Origin: a virus
Direction: 5' to 3' (one strand)
DNA: 51,158 nt
Virus record (IMG/VR): IMGVR_UViG_3300032294_001048
Location: 1-51,158 of that record
In this document: positions 26,934 through 34,894 of the stretch, piece by piece
Numbering within the stretch: position 1 is the stretch's first letter
How the letters are laid out: every line of letters begins with the position of its first letter
Position numbers and translations under genes: made by a program
The notes under the pieces: generated by a model
Database searches by the model: none
The model's input: only the letters and a program-made list of their open reading frames with translations
Told to the model about the DNA's origin: nothing

Positions 26934-27191
26934 ATGGCAGCATTACCGATACTTGGCGACGGACAGAACAACCTGCTCCGTAAAATCACAGAGAACACCT
27001 ACCAGACGGCAGGCTCGGTATCGTCTTTTCCAATCCCTCCGTTTGACGAGGTGGACATTACTTACTACGGTTCCACAAATAACATATACCAAGTCTTTTA
27101 CAAGAATGGTGGGAGCAGCGTAAAAACTCTCACATTAACTTATGTCGGTGGTGCGGTGGCGGATAATGACCGTCTTTCTAATATCAGCTAA
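26934..27191 (+). CDS. Fibre-like protein, 85 aa
   Basis: It begins with the G-D-G-Q-N-N-L-L-R-K-I module of the fibre at 21935, then beta-rich sequence. The shared module suggests a common docking site on the tail. The stop overlaps the next ATG (TAATG). Confidence 0.6.
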   Translation: MAALPILGDGQNNLLRKITENTYQTAGSVSSFPIPPFDEVDITYYGSTNNIYQVFYKNGGSSVKTLTLTYVGGAVADNDRLSNIS

Positions 27192-27766
27192 TGTGGGTAT
27201 TTAATCCATTTACTGGAAAGCTGGACTTCTCCGGTGGAGGAGGCGGGTCTTCCTACATCGACGGCGAGGTGCAATACTACGCCGACCTCCCTATTACTGT
27301 CGGAACTCCCGCAGTAAACTCGGCTTACCTCGTTCGTGAGGCATCCGGCACTTGGTTTATCGGCAGGCATCCAGCGGGTATCTACGTTCGCTTGAGTAAT
27401 GCGGGAGCTTTGACCGACTGGACATACGCAGGGACATTCCCCGACGTATTCTCGGATGCGAACTTTACTATTTATCACGATGCCGACTCTACGCGAGAAG
27501 TTCAGTTCGACGTCTCGGGGGTATCTACCGCTACCGTTAGAACGCTCGTAATCCCGAACAAGGACGGAACGATTGAGTTATCTCAAGAGATTCGCTCTGA
27601 CTTCGTTACCGATACATCTTACATCGGTCTGGCTCCTTTAGGCTCCTCCGAATCCTCTCCTGTGTGGACAATCTACCGCAACGTAGTTGACTCTGGCGGC
27701 AACGTAACTACCACTACTGCGACTAACGTAGAGTGGGATGATAGATTGACAGCGACCTACTCTTAA
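27191..27766 (+). CDS. Tail-fibre protein, 191 aa
   Basis: It opens with W-V-F-N-P-F-T-G-K-L-D-F, a recurrent phage fibre N-terminus, then a Gly-run linker (five Gly) and beta-rich repeats. The C-terminus resembles the gene at 23973 (V-W-T-I-Y-R-N). It is probably a fibre tip or connector. Confidence 0.65.
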   Translation: MWVFNPFTGKLDFSGGGGGSSYIDGEVQYYADLPITVGTPAVNSAYLVREASGTWFIGRHPAGIYVRLSNAGALTDWTYAGTFPDVFSDANFTIYHDADSTREVQFDVSGVSTATVRTLVIPNKDGTIELSQEIRSDFVTDTSYIGLAPLGSSESSPVWTIYRNVVDSGGNVTTTTATNVEWDDRLTATYS

Positions 27767-27784
27767 CAATATAGATAACTGGAT

Positions 27785-28003
27785 ATGAATATTGATACAC
27801 CGATTCAATCCCAAACCCACGGAGTTCTTGGAAGTATGACCTCTCTTCTCGCATTCGCTATCAGCTTCCTCCCTCATCTTGAGGCGTGGCTCCGCGTCTC
27901 ATCGCTTGCATTCGGAACGATTGCCGCGATTGTTTCCATCTTTATTATGCTGGAAAAACGACACATCGAAAAAGAGAAGAGAAATGAAAAACATACTAAC
28001 TAA
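27785..28003 (+). CDS. Holin-like small membrane protein
   Basis: The 72-residue protein has two hydrophobic stretches (about residues 17-31 and 38-56) and a Lys/Glu-rich C-terminus. Size, topology and place before the muramidase fit a holin or small pore protein. The next gene starts inside its end. Confidence 0.6.
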   Translation: MNIDTPIQSQTHGVLGSMTSLLAFAISFLPHLEAWLRVSSLAFGTIAAIVSIFIMLEKRHIEKEKRNEKHTN

Positions 28004-28274
28004 GTTACTCGCCATTCTTACGGGTGCATCCAAGACGGTTCTTACTTTTATCGTCCCGATTCTGCGGGACAGCACGTCTAAGCTGCTTGCGGACATTCTT
28101 CCTATCGCGCTGGAAGTTGTCTCCTCTTTGCTGACGAGCAACAAGACGAATGAAGAGAAGCGTAAGGCTGCGTTTGTCCGTATCGAAACTGCCGCCAAGC
28201 AACGCGGGATCGAAGCCGCGAACTCTGTTATCAATCTTGCAATCGAGTTGGCTGTGCAGCGCGTCAAGCAATGA
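27984..28274 (+). CDS. Membrane-associated helical protein, 96 aa
   Basis: ATG 27984 overlaps the previous gene. It contains amphipathic helical segments (L-L-A-I-L-T-G-A, V-L-T-F-I-V-P-I-L) and a charged repeat region. It is part of the lysis cassette and may regulate the holin. Confidence 0.5.
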   Translation: MKNILTKLLAILTGASKTVLTFIVPILRDSTSKLLADILPIALEVVSSLLTSNKTNEEKRKAAFVRIETAAKQRGIEAANSVINLAIELAVQRVKQ

Positions 28275-28744
28275 GCGAAGAGACGAAAGCTTGGTGGCAA
28301 TCTCGGACGATTATCGGTGTTATCGTCCTGCTTCTTGCCCAGCTTCTTAAGTATCTCAAGGTCGATATTGTTAACGAGGAGTTGACCGAGATCGTTACGC
28401 TCGTGATGGACTTTGCAGGCGCATCGCTTGCGATATACGGGCGGGTTAAAGCTAGGAAGCAGATCAAGCGAACAGCACCCGGCGGTAAGTTCAATCCTAA
28501 AGCAGAAGTCCGCAGGGCGAAGCCAGTCCGCAAAAAGGTATTCGGCGTGTTCCTGCTTATCGCATGTGCGAACATTTGCTATTCGGAAATACCGTATCCT
28601 TCTCACGTTTGGTATGATAACCCGATTGAGGTTCATCCTATTGAAGATCGCCGCTCGTTTATTGTGCGCCTGCTGGATAGTTTATTTTTCAGTATGTCTG
28701 TCTTCCCCCTGAAGGGCGAGATCAGAGGTAACGCCGACTTCTAA
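28271..28744 (+). CDS. Holin-like protein
   Basis: ATG 28271 overlaps the upstream stop. The N-terminal W-W-Q-S-R-T-I-I-G-V-I-V-L-L-L-A-Q helix, the later A-S-L-A-I-Y-G-R-V-K-A-R-K helix with a basic edge, and a third hydrophobic segment near residues 93-102 resemble a known type of phage holin. It is long for a holin (157 residues). The tail after residue 110 is soluble. It sits immediately before the muramidase. Confidence 0.6.
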   Translation: MSEETKAWWQSRTIIGVIVLLLAQLLKYLKVDIVNEELTEIVTLVMDFAGASLAIYGRVKARKQIKRTAPGGKFNPKAEVRRAKPVRKKVFGVFLLIACANICYSEIPYPSHVWYDNPIEVHPIEDRRSFIVRLLDSLFFSMSVFPLKGEIRGNADF

Positions 28745-29316
28745 TGCGATCCACTTTGGCACAGAGGCTGGAGATGGCGCGGTTTATCGTTTCTGTCGAG
28801 GCGAGGCGGGACAAGAACGGGAACCTACGTGTTTACAAACTACCCGCTGCTGACGGGGGGGGGACTTACGAGATCGCCGGAATCAACGACAGGTTCCACC
28901 CAGATGCAGCGAGACGGCTTAAAGAACTTCTGGAAGCGAAGAGGTTCCCCGCTGCGGAGGAATACATCGTGGACTACCTACTGGCTTATACGGATATTGT
29001 TACGAAGTGGACAACCCACCCTGCGATAGAGGCATTCTTGCGAGATTCTGTATTCAATCGTGGGCCACGTGGAGCCTTGCGTATTTTACAGATTGCCTTG
29101 CGTGTAATAGATGACGGCAACTTTGGGCCTAAAACCCGCGCTACATTGCTTGAGGCACTGAAGAAGCCCGATGCCCTGCTCACCTCCCTCCGACGCGCTA
29201 GAGAGGCGTATGAGCGCAAGGTAGCCCCACCTGTAGGAGCGAGGGCCAAGTTCTGGGTGGGGCTGGTCAATCGCTGGAACAAAGCCTACGACTTCGCCAA
29301 GACTTTTATTGTTTAA
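28744..29316 (+). CDS. Endolysin, GH108-type muramidase
   Basis: Residues 12-20 show I-V-S-V-E-A-R-R-D, where the Glu is the likely catalytic residue of GH108 N-acetylmuramidases. The stretch near 100 (F-N-R-G-P-R-G-A-L-R) and N-F-G-P-K-T-R-A-T-L match the paired peptidoglycan-binding half. The 190-residue length is normal. The stop lies inside an ATTGTTTAACAAT palindrome. TAATG couples it to the holin. Confidence 0.8.
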   Translation: MRSTLAQRLEMARFIVSVEARRDKNGNLRVYKLPAADGGGTYEIAGINDRFHPDAARRLKELLEAKRFPAAEEYIVDYLLAYTDIVTKWTTHPAIEAFLRDSVFNRGPRGALRILQIALRVIDDGNFGPKTRATLLEALKKPDALLTSLRRAREAYERKVAPPVGARAKFWVGLVNRWNKAYDFAKTFIV

Positions 29317-29321
29317 CAATA
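29307..29321. repeat. TATTGTT-T-AACAATA palindrome
   Basis: A 15-nt perfect inverted repeat overlaps the muramidase stop and abuts the next ATG. Its core matches the palindromes at 11657 and 35421. Its position around a stop codon, in the same I-V-stop context as at 11657, suggests an operator or a transcript-end element. Confidence 0.6.
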
Positions 29322-29422
29322 TGAACGAAGATGAATACAAAATATTCGTGCTGGCCTTGATGTCCATTTGCACGTCGCTGATCGCGGTCTACGGGATAAT
29401 GAAGATTGCTTATGCCTACTGA
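29321..29422 (+). CDS. Tiny membrane protein, 33 aa
   Basis: ATG 29321 begins directly after the palindrome. The product has one membrane helix (F-V-L-A-L-M-S-I-C-T-S-L-I-A-V-Y) with acidic N-terminal residues. It may be a small spanin-like or lysis accessory. Confidence 0.45.
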   Translation: MNEDEYKIFVLALMSICTSLIAVYGIMKIAYAY

Positions 29423-29549
29423 AGAGGAACTCCGCAAGGAGATCGCTAGGTTGCGGGAAGTGCTTGCCAAATGTCTGAAGGCGCGGCAGATTAACCACGT
29501 AAAGCAAATCATCAAGGAGGCACTTACTCATGGCGACAGAAAAATCTAA
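29412..29549 (+). CDS. Small coiled-coil protein, 45 aa
   Basis: The frame overlaps the preceding stop and the following gene. It is a Leu-heptad helix (L-R-K-E-I-A-R-L-R-E-V-L) and may partner with the preceding membrane protein as a spanin-type pair. This is speculative. Confidence 0.4.
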   Translation: MPTEEELRKEIARLREVLAKCLKARQINHVKQIIKEALTHGDRKI

Positions 29550-29820
29550 CGGGACAATGAAGCGGCTTGGTCTTTCGGGATACAACAAGCCGAAGCGCAC
29601 TCCGTCCCACCCTACCAAGAGCCACGTCGTTTACGCAAAGAGCGGAAGCCAAAAGAAGGTTATTCGCTTCGGGCAGCAGGGAGTTAGCGGAAGCCCAAAA
29701 AAAGAAGGAGAGTCTGCCGCCTATCGTAAACGCCGCGAATCATTTAAAGCAAGGCATGCTAAGAACATTTCCAAGGGCGCAATGTCTGCGGCATATTGGG
29801 CCTCAAGGGTGAAGTGGTAA
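29530..29820 (+). CDS. Small basic phage protein, 96 aa
   Basis: A good ribosome-binding site (AAGGAGG) precedes the ATG. The protein is Lys/Ser-rich (K-R-T-P-S-H-P-T-K-S-H) with a C-terminal aromatic segment S-A-A-Y-W-A-S-R-V-K-W and R-F-G-Q-Q-G-V-S-G-S. This matches a family of small basic proteins seen in aquatic phages. Its role is unknown. Confidence 0.6.
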   Translation: MATEKSNGTMKRLGLSGYNKPKRTPSHPTKSHVVYAKSGSQKKVIRFGQQGVSGSPKKEGESAAYRKRRESFKARHAKNISKGAMSAAYWASRVKW

Positions 29821-29863
29821 AAATTTCTTTACATTTCTTTTAACCTCCTCCAGAGTTATTCAC

Positions 29864-30178
29864 ATGCCAAACGTAGTCAGGCGAACGCTGACAATAAACG
29901 GAGAGAAGTGGAAGCTACTCTTCCGTGCCCCTAGAAAGTCCGATGCACCGGAGGTCAGCATCGCCGATGATGACGAGGGGCTTTGCTCGTATGAGGACAA
30001 CACGATCTACATCAAGCCCAGCAGCGAGGCACTCGGCACAGCGATCCACGAGGTCTTACACGCAGTTCTGCCGGACAACGACGAGGATTCTATTGCCCGT
30101 GCTGAAGATGCAGTGATGCGACTCCTCTCTGTATTCCCGAAACAATACCTGTGCAAAGAAACAGCATTTGAATTATGA
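29864..30178 (+). CDS. HExxH zinc-protein, 104 aa
   Basis: The central motif A-I-H-E-V-L-H-A-V (residues about 60-68) followed by an Asp/Glu-rich stretch (E-D-S-I-A-R-A-E-D-A) fits a small zinc metallopeptidase. Phages often carry such single-domain proteins. The substrate is unknown. Confidence 0.65.
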   Translation: MPNVVRRTLTINGEKWKLLFRAPRKSDAPEVSIADDDEGLCSYEDNTIYIKPSSEALGTAIHEVLHAVLPDNDEDSIARAEDAVMRLLSVFPKQYLCKETAFEL

Positions 30179-30366
30179 ACCAACTACCGAAACAAGGAAC
30201 GTGGTGGACATTCCGTGGCGACCAGCAAGGCTGCGGTAAGTCACAACAAGTCGTGGAATCTTCCACAGCAGGAATCGTTACGTGGGGTAACGGGTTCTCT
30301 TGGTTCGGCCCCACCAATCTTTTCTTTCAGTTGTTCACCCCAGACACGGAGAAATCAACAGTATGA
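30175..30366 (+). CDS. Hypothetical protein, 63 aa
   Basis: An aromatic-rich protein (T-W-W-T-F-R, S-W-F-G-P) overlaps the previous stop codon. It probably folds as a small beta domain. No family is recognised. Confidence 0.5.
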   Translation: MNQLPKQGTWWTFRGDQQGCGKSQQVVESSTAGIVTWGNGFSWFGPTNLFFQLFTPDTEKSTV

Positions 30367-30593
30367 GTTTAAGATCGGAGCAACAATACGCACTCTACAA
30401 GACTCGCAACTTCTTGCGCGATCTTCTGGATAGCTCGACCAGACCGAAGACCGTAAAGGAACTTAAAGACAAAGCCTATTCTTGCTTGAGACACTTTCCC
30501 TTCCTTGATGAAAGAGGGAACCCAATGTGGTCACAGGACGAATTCCCGTGTCCCGTAATAGAAAAACAAGATGAAAAAAAACCAGAAGCGTAG
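30363..30593 (+). CDS. Hypothetical protein, 76 aa
   Basis: ATG 30363 overlaps the preceding stop. The protein is helical and charged, with C-L-R-H-F and C-P-V-I-E-K segments. No recognised domain. It couples to the phosphoesterase gene. Confidence 0.55.
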   Translation: MSLRSEQQYALYKTRNFLRDLLDSSTRPKTVKELKDKAYSCLRHFPFLDERGNPMWSQDEFPCPVIEKQDEKKPEA

Positions 30594-31341
30594 CGATAAG
30601 TTCGCTCCGTTCAACGTAGGTAGACAATGGAAGAAGTGGCTGGCCGTGTCCTGTTCACATGGCGATCACATCGACCCAGAGGCGCGGGACGCAGTTCTCG
30701 CATTTAAAGACAGGTTCAAACCAGATACCACTATCCACTTAGGAGACTTCGTGGATATGGCTGCGGCTCGCAGCGGTGCAATGAACGACCCGAACTCTGC
30801 GGACAGGGCGGCGAGTGTCGCTGACGATCTCGCTGCGGGTGTGGATTTCCTTCAAGAACTTCGCCCCCAGCATATCCTTTACGGCAATCACGAGGATCGC
30901 CTGTTCAAGTTGGCGCACTCCCCTAACGCACTGGCTGCACATGCGGCGACTATTGTTATCCAAGAACTGGAGAAAGTGGCGAAGAACCTCAAGGCGAGGA
31001 TGTATCCGTATGACATTCGGTCATACTGTTCTTTGGGTGGGTTCAAGTTCATCCACGGGTTCATGTTCAATCTATCAGCCATCCGCGATCATGCAGAGTC
31101 ACATGGCAACTGTATCATGGGACACTTGCACAGAGTAGGCGTGGAGCCGGGCCGCACACTCAATCCTTCCACAGCTTACTGCGTCGGGACACTGATGAAG
31201 CTCGATGCAGACTACGCGAAAACCCGCCGCGCTACTTTGGCTTGGAGCCAAGGATTCGGTTACGGCTACTACACGGACAACCAACTAACAGTAAACCTAT
31301 GCGAACGAAAACCAAACAATCCTTGGATATTGCCGCTGTAA
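30571..31341 (+). CDS. Metallophosphoesterase (calcineurin-like)
   Basis: The 256-residue protein shows the family motifs in order: S-H-G-D-H near residue 28, G-D-F-V-D near 50, G-N-H-E near 110, H-G-F and G-H-L-H near 187. These coordinate a bimetal centre. Phage members process nucleic acid ends or small nucleotides. The substrate here cannot be read. The N-terminus is slightly basic. Confidence 0.85.
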   Translation: MKKNQKRSDKFAPFNVGRQWKKWLAVSCSHGDHIDPEARDAVLAFKDRFKPDTTIHLGDFVDMAAARSGAMNDPNSADRAASVADDLAAGVDFLQELRPQHILYGNHEDRLFKLAHSPNALAAHAATIVIQELEKVAKNLKARMYPYDIRSYCSLGGFKFIHGFMFNLSAIRDHAESHGNCIMGHLHRVGVEPGRTLNPSTAYCVGTLMKLDADYAKTRRATLAWSQGFGYGYYTDNQLTVNLCERKPNNPWILPL

Positions 31342-31562
31342 GCGAGGCGTGGAAGAGGCTCGCTGAAGAAACATCGGGCCAGACAGAAAAGGAAATTGAA
31401 TCGACTGGATGGTATCGAGACGGCGGACTTAAAAGTAAATTCAAGATCGGCAAGAAGAAGCTGAGCCGATTGTTTAAAGAGGGAAAGGTCGAGAAAAGAA
31501 CGATCAAGACTCTTATCGCGGCGAAGAAGAGGCCATGCGTCTACTATCGCCCGAAACTTTGA
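31299..31562 (+). CDS. Small basic protein, 87 aa
   Basis: ATG 31299 overlaps the end of the phosphoesterase. The product is Lys/Arg-rich, with a helix (A-V-S-E-A-W-K-R-L) and K-I-G-K-K-K-L-S-R-L-F. A DNA-binding role is plausible. It ends just before a convergent terminator. Confidence 0.5.
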   Translation: MRTKTKQSLDIAAVSEAWKRLAEETSGQTEKEIESTGWYRDGGLKSKFKIGKKKLSRLFKEGKVEKRTIKTLIAAKKRPCVYYRPKL

Positions 31563-31563
31563 A

Positions 31564-31583
31564 GGCTCCCCTTTCGAGGAGCC
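31564..31583. terminator. Hairpin between convergent operons
   Basis: GGCTCC, an 8-base loop and GGAGCC pair perfectly. A second inverted repeat ACAACGG/CCGTTGT (31608-31632) follows in the same gap. The pair lies between a plus-strand and a minus-strand operon and probably separates them. A T tract is absent, so strength is uncertain. Confidence 0.6.
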
Positions 31584-31641
31584 TCCAAGTGATGAACACT
31601 ACAGTCAACAACGGGAAACCAATAACCGTTGTATGTAGAAG

Positions 31642-32094
31642 TTACTGAAGTTCTGTTTGGTTGTCAATAGTTGACTTTGCATACACTGCTACGGCTAACG
31701 CTGCCCAGCAATGCGAGGTTATGCCGTAGGTTGCACCGGGTTCTTTCTTGGTTCCCTGCCCGCCTAGTTTTTTGAGAAGAGCTTGTCTGATGTCTTTGTC
31801 TTTTGACCGCATCGTGCCGCATAAAAGTAGTTTAATGTCTTTTCTGTAGCACAATTGTGGCTCCTTCCTAGCTATCTCGCAGAAGCGTCCTACCCACATA
31901 CAGGTATTAAAGACACTTGCTCCTACCGCCATGCCGTAGCTTGCGATCATCTCTATTGCTACGTGGTCATATTCCCTGCCGATTAAGATTTGCCTCATCT
32001 CTGCGTTGGGGACGTGCCCGTAGTCGATGATCTTCCCGTCGAACTGGACGAACGCGCTCTTCTCAGGGCCGGGGTCTATTGCGAAGATTGTCAT
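31642..32094 (-). CDS. RuvC-like Holliday-junction resolvase
   Basis: The N-terminus F-A-I-D-P-G-P-E-K-S is the first acidic strand of RuvC-fold nucleases. A second acidic position lies in V-A-I-E-M-I-A-S-Y-G, and the C-terminal H-C-W-A-A-L-A helix is in the right place. The 150-residue length is usual. It would resolve recombination intermediates before packaging. It is last in the leftward block. Confidence 0.82.
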   Translation of the reverse strand: MTIFAIDPGPEKSAFVQFDGKIIDYGHVPNAEMRQILIGREYDHVAIEMIASYGMAVGASVFNTCMWVGRFCEIARKEPQLCYRKDIKLLLCGTMRSKDKDIRQALLKKLGGQGTKKEPGATYGITSHCWAALAVAVYAKSTIDNQTELQ

Positions 32095-32095
32095 A

Positions 32096-32401
32096 TCAAG
32101 TCTGTGTTATGTAGCCGTGTTCCCGTGCCCACTTGCCGTTTGATTCGATGTATTGATGACACTGGCGACATACTTGCATCCACGTCTCTACGTTGTTCAG
32201 ATTCTTTCCGCGTCTAGCCTTGTGGTGAATGTCAGTAGCTTCAACACCGCAGATATCGCAACATGGATTGCTTAAAAGATACGCCTTCCGTTTGCCGGAA
32301 TAGACAGCGAGTTCAGCCCTGTGCTTCTTGCTGACTCGGTTCAGTCCCTTCCTAGCTTTAAGCGGCCTTCCTCTTTTTAGTCCGACCTTTCTCGTTATCA
32401 T
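32096..32401 (-). CDS. HNH endonuclease
   Basis: ATG at 32401 overlaps the upstream gene by 44 bases. The 101-residue protein has a basic N-terminus, then C-D-I-C, D-I-H-H, an Asn and C-R-Q-C-H, the order of a Cys4-type HNH nuclease. It ends one base before the resolvase gene. It may act with packaging or recombination, or be a homing-type enzyme. Confidence 0.8.
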   Translation of the reverse strand: MITRKVGLKRGRPLKARKGLNRVSKKHRAELAVYSGKRKAYLLSNPCCDICGVEATDIHHKARRGKNLNNVETWMQVCRQCHQYIESNGKWAREHGYITQT

Positions 32402-32588
32402 CGTAATACTTTCTAATCTTGTGGAGTGCTTCAACACACTTCTCTTCGGGGATCGCTCCCTTTACTCCTGCTGGGAATGACTCGTCACGTTCGTGCATAT
32501 CGCTCAGTGAGTTAAGCCTGAACGGAGAGACATATATCTTGTGGTCGCCGTTATCGTCTATCCCCATAAATGTATACAAGTCGATCAC
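32358..32588 (-). CDS. Small charged protein, 76 aa
   Basis: GTG 32588 overlaps the upstream stop as GTGA. It ends K-G-R-T-K-K-R-K-A-A, a basic tail. A longer frame reaching 32765 would overlap the primase gene and is not needed. Confidence 0.55.
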   Translation of the reverse strand: MIDLYTFMGIDDNGDHKIYVSPFRLNSLSDMHERDESFPAGVKGAIPEEKCVEALHKIRKYYDDNEKGRTKKRKAA

Positions 32589-33448
32589 GCTATAGCCTCT
32601 GGGTTCCAATACAGAATGTTCTGCCTGTTTCCGTTTGACCGCATACCTCCCGGCATCCGAGCGAACTGGGAGCGCGTCCAAAGTCCTCGGTCTGCCCCGA
32701 GAACGCAGGCTCGGCGGAAGAAGGAGAGAACCTTGTCTTCCTTCTGGCCCTCTACATAGAACCATCCGTGCAGCGACTTGCCACCAGAGTCTACCACCAG
32801 AGCTAGTGGCATCTTCTCTGCGAGCTTCAGAAGTATAGCCGCCTGTATATCCTTGTCGATCTTGTCGCCCTCTACTACGAGGAACCTTCTTTCACCTGTA
32901 GCGTCTAGGGTATGCTGGCTTTGCTTGCCGTCCTTGGTCTTGCCATACTTAGCCGTCATCGGGCTGGGAACGATCTGCTCCAGCCCTCCAGCCGATTGCA
33001 GGAACTGGTCTAATCGCTCGGTAAAGAACTTGCACTTATCTCCAGCGCAGACCCACGGATTGTTCGGGAATAGCCTAGGCAGGACTCGCTGTGCCTGCTC
33101 CTCTAGGTCATCTCCTAGGCGAATTGGTGATCTTTCCCACAGATCAACCGCTCCAAGGTTACTAGCGGCGATCTCCCGTATCTGGATGGGGTCTTGCTCG
33201 GGCCATTTCGGGGCTTTGAACTGTGCATTATACTGCCCATTATTCTCTAAAATCGTTTCATATATTTTCTCTACTGCGTGTTCTACCTCGTTCCTTGGGT
33301 TCGGATAGCGGGTCATGCCTGCTCGGAGGTAGCGGACGGCTTCCTGTGCGTCCATTCCTTGGAGCCTACACTGCCAGCCTGCTTGCATTATCCAGAGGTG
33401 GACACCGCCGCCTGCTGCCGGACACGGGGGAATGGTTCTATCTTTCAC
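32585..33448 (-). CDS. Primase-like protein (archaeo-eukaryotic primase type)
   Basis: GTG 33448 is the start. In the C-terminal half, V-V-E-G-D (acidic), A-L-V-V-D-S-G-G-K-S-L-H (S-x-H type), W-T-R-S-Q and R-M-P-G-G fit the AEP primase core of phage and plasmid primases. The protein is 287 residues, so a helicase part is absent here. It would start DNA synthesis. The N-terminal acidic pair is not certain, so a degenerate enzyme is possible. Confidence 0.65.
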   Translation of the reverse strand: MKDRTIPPCPAAGGGVHLWIMQAGWQCRLQGMDAQEAVRYLRAGMTRYPNPRNEVEHAVEKIYETILENNGQYNAQFKAPKWPEQDPIQIREIAASNLGAVDLWERSPIRLGDDLEEQAQRVLPRLFPNNPWVCAGDKCKFFTERLDQFLQSAGGLEQIVPSPMTAKYGKTKDGKQSQHTLDATGERRFLVVEGDKIDKDIQAAILLKLAEKMPLALVVDSGGKSLHGWFYVEGQKEDKVLSFFRRACVLGADRGLWTRSQFARMPGGMRSNGNRQNILYWNPEAIA

Positions 33449-33797
33449 GAGAAGATAAGGTAGAGGATACAGATGATGCAGACGACGATAACGAGGATCG
33501 TGTCTGGGGCGATGTAGTCTCCAATTTTGCGTTTATCTTTTCGAGCCAATCCGACTCCTTCTTCTGTTTCTCCTTCGGGGGATTGAGCCGTCTCCATTGT
33601 CTTTGGTATTCTGCCCTTTCCCTTTTAGGGCGATAAGTGTCTGGGATGGGGGAGAGTATCGCAAGCATTTCGTGCGTTACGCATTGGTGTTCGTTCTTGC
33701 AGAAGCGGATACGGCGAATGAATTGGTTGCCGTGTTCGTCCTTCAGCCTGCGGGATTCCTTCACCTGTAGCTTGGCGCGACATGCTGGGCATTTCAC
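33438..33797 (-). CDS. NrdR-like zinc-ribbon protein
   Basis: GTG 33797 overlaps the preceding stop (GTGA). The first 45 residues (M-K-C-P-A-C, V-K-E-S-R-R, I-R-R-I-R-F-C, T-H-E) closely resemble the zinc-ribbon head of NrdR repressors, but the ATP-cone is missing. The C-terminus is Ser-rich. It may bind DNA. Confidence 0.65.
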   Translation of the reverse strand: MKCPACRAKLQVKESRRLKDEHGNQFIRRIRFCKNEHQCVTHEMLAILSPIPDTYRPKRERAEYQRQWRRLNPPKEKQKKESDWLEKINAKLETTSPQTRSSLSSSASSVSSTLSSRER

Positions 33798-34174
33798 TTC
33801 TTCGCCTCCCGACGAAGGATGTTGCAAATAGAATGGACTGCCTCTTCGCTATCCCAGCGGAGTGCTGTGGTGACAACCTCTCTCCACTGCCCGAGAATGA
33901 AGCACTCGTAGGTCGTGCGCTTGCAGTCTTCTTCACTAGCGTCGTAGTGCCGGACGGGGAACCCAAGAAACTTCGGCTCGCTATTGGGAAACAATAACTG
34001 CGAACGGAGATTCTTCACCTCGTCTCGCAGTGCTTCGATTTCGTTTTGCAGGAGGACGTGGTATGGAACCACGGGTTCGTCCTGCCACGGTTCATCTATC
34101 ATGTCACGTCGTGGTGCGCCAATCGTGCTGGAGTCCCACATTCCTGTTACTTCGGTGTTGAGTTGTGCGTTCAT
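33794..34174 (-). CDS. Hypothetical protein, 126 aa
   Basis: The chosen ATG is 34174, leaving room for a divergent promoter. It has a central helix (N-E-I-E-A-L-R-D-E-V-K-N-L) and a C-terminal helical region. It is first in the leftward operon. No family is recognised. Confidence 0.55.
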   Translation of the reverse strand: MNAQLNTEVTGMWDSSTIGAPRRDMIDEPWQDEPVVPYHVLLQNEIEALRDEVKNLRSQLLFPNSEPKFLGFPVRHYDASEEDCKRTTYECFILGQWREVVTTALRWDSEEAVHSICNILRREAKK

Positions 34175-34224
34175 CAGAAAAAGAGGTTGCACTATATGCA
34201 CTCATCTGTCAACTTCTCTCTCGC
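34175..34224. promoter_or_regulatory. Divergent promoter region
   Basis: Fifty bases separate divergent genes. The minus strand has TTGACA (34212-34207) and TATAGT (34196-34191), only 10 bases apart, and a TGCA-TATAG-TGCA operator-like repeat. The spacing is too short for an ordinary sigma-70 promoter. Confidence 0.4.
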
Positions 34225-34425
34225 ATGAACACATCAGATGCCCACACAAAAATCGCCATGGCTTCCGTCTATGCACGGACGGCTATGGAAGAACTGGAAA
34301 TCGGCAATCTACTGGAGTGCTACAACTCCGTGCAGATCGCCAAACGAAACCTAACCGAAGCAGCGAAACTCCTCATAGATATTGTCGCTGAAGTCCCCGA
34401 AAAAGAATTCGCTGTCGAGTTATGA
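34225..34425 (+). CDS. Hypothetical protein, 66 aa
   Basis: ATG 34225 is first in the rightward run. The protein is helical with A-M-E-E-L-E-I-G-N-L-L-E-C and a hydrophobic end. No family is recognised. It overlaps the following membrane gene. Confidence 0.55.
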   Translation: MNTSDAHTKIAMASVYARTAMEELEIGNLLECYNSVQIAKRNLTEAAKLLIDIVAEVPEKEFAVEL

Positions 34426-34565
34426 AGACCTACATCGCTATCGCAATCGCCCTGCTTCTCGGAGCTATCGCCTGCTTCTTGTCAGACCTAGCGTGGTTCA
34501 AGTTCATGCTGTGGCTGACCACTGACAACAAACCAAAGGTCGAACGAATCACCGTAACGATATGA
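34422..34565 (+). CDS. Small membrane protein, 47 aa
   Basis: A single membrane helix (I-A-I-A-I-A-L-L-L-G-A-I-A-C-F-L) is followed by a short polar tail. ATGA overlaps at both ends support translation. The role is unknown. Confidence 0.5.
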   Translation: MKTYIAIAIALLLGAIACFLSDLAWFKFMLWLTTDNKPKVERITVTI

Positions 34566-34894
34566 GCGACACGCCAGAGACGGATGCATTTTTTGCAGAA
34601 TGGACTAGGACAGACGGCGTTTTAGCAAGATCACGATTGCACGCCGAAAAGCTGGAGCGCGAACGCGACGCGGCGAGGAAGGATCGTGATGAACAAGTAA
34701 AATTAACAATGCTTGTGGATGGGCGCAGGGCAAGCGCAGAACGCGAAAGTATTGAAAGACTTTCAATGTGTGTAAAATACAAACAAGAGCGCGATGAGGC
34801 GCGGGATGTAGCTCTTCGATATCGTTCGCTTTATTTTGCTCAAAATGGAATAGATGTAAATGAATACCAAATTCCTTGGGAGGAAGTGAAATGA
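34562..34894 (+). CDS. MSDTPETD-family coiled-coil protein (copy 1)
   Basis: It begins M-S-D-T-P-E-T-D-A and continues with a basic/acidic coiled coil (L-E-R-E-R-D-A-A-R-K-D-R-D). Two related genes lie at 34891 and 39241. Such short phage proteins are often annotated as unknown. Copies diverge strongly outside the first nine residues. Confidence 0.65.
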   Translation: MSDTPETDAFFAEWTRTDGVLARSRLHAEKLERERDAARKDRDEQVKLTMLVDGRRASAERESIERLSMCVKYKQERDEARDVALRYRSLYFAQNGIDVNEYQIPWEEVK

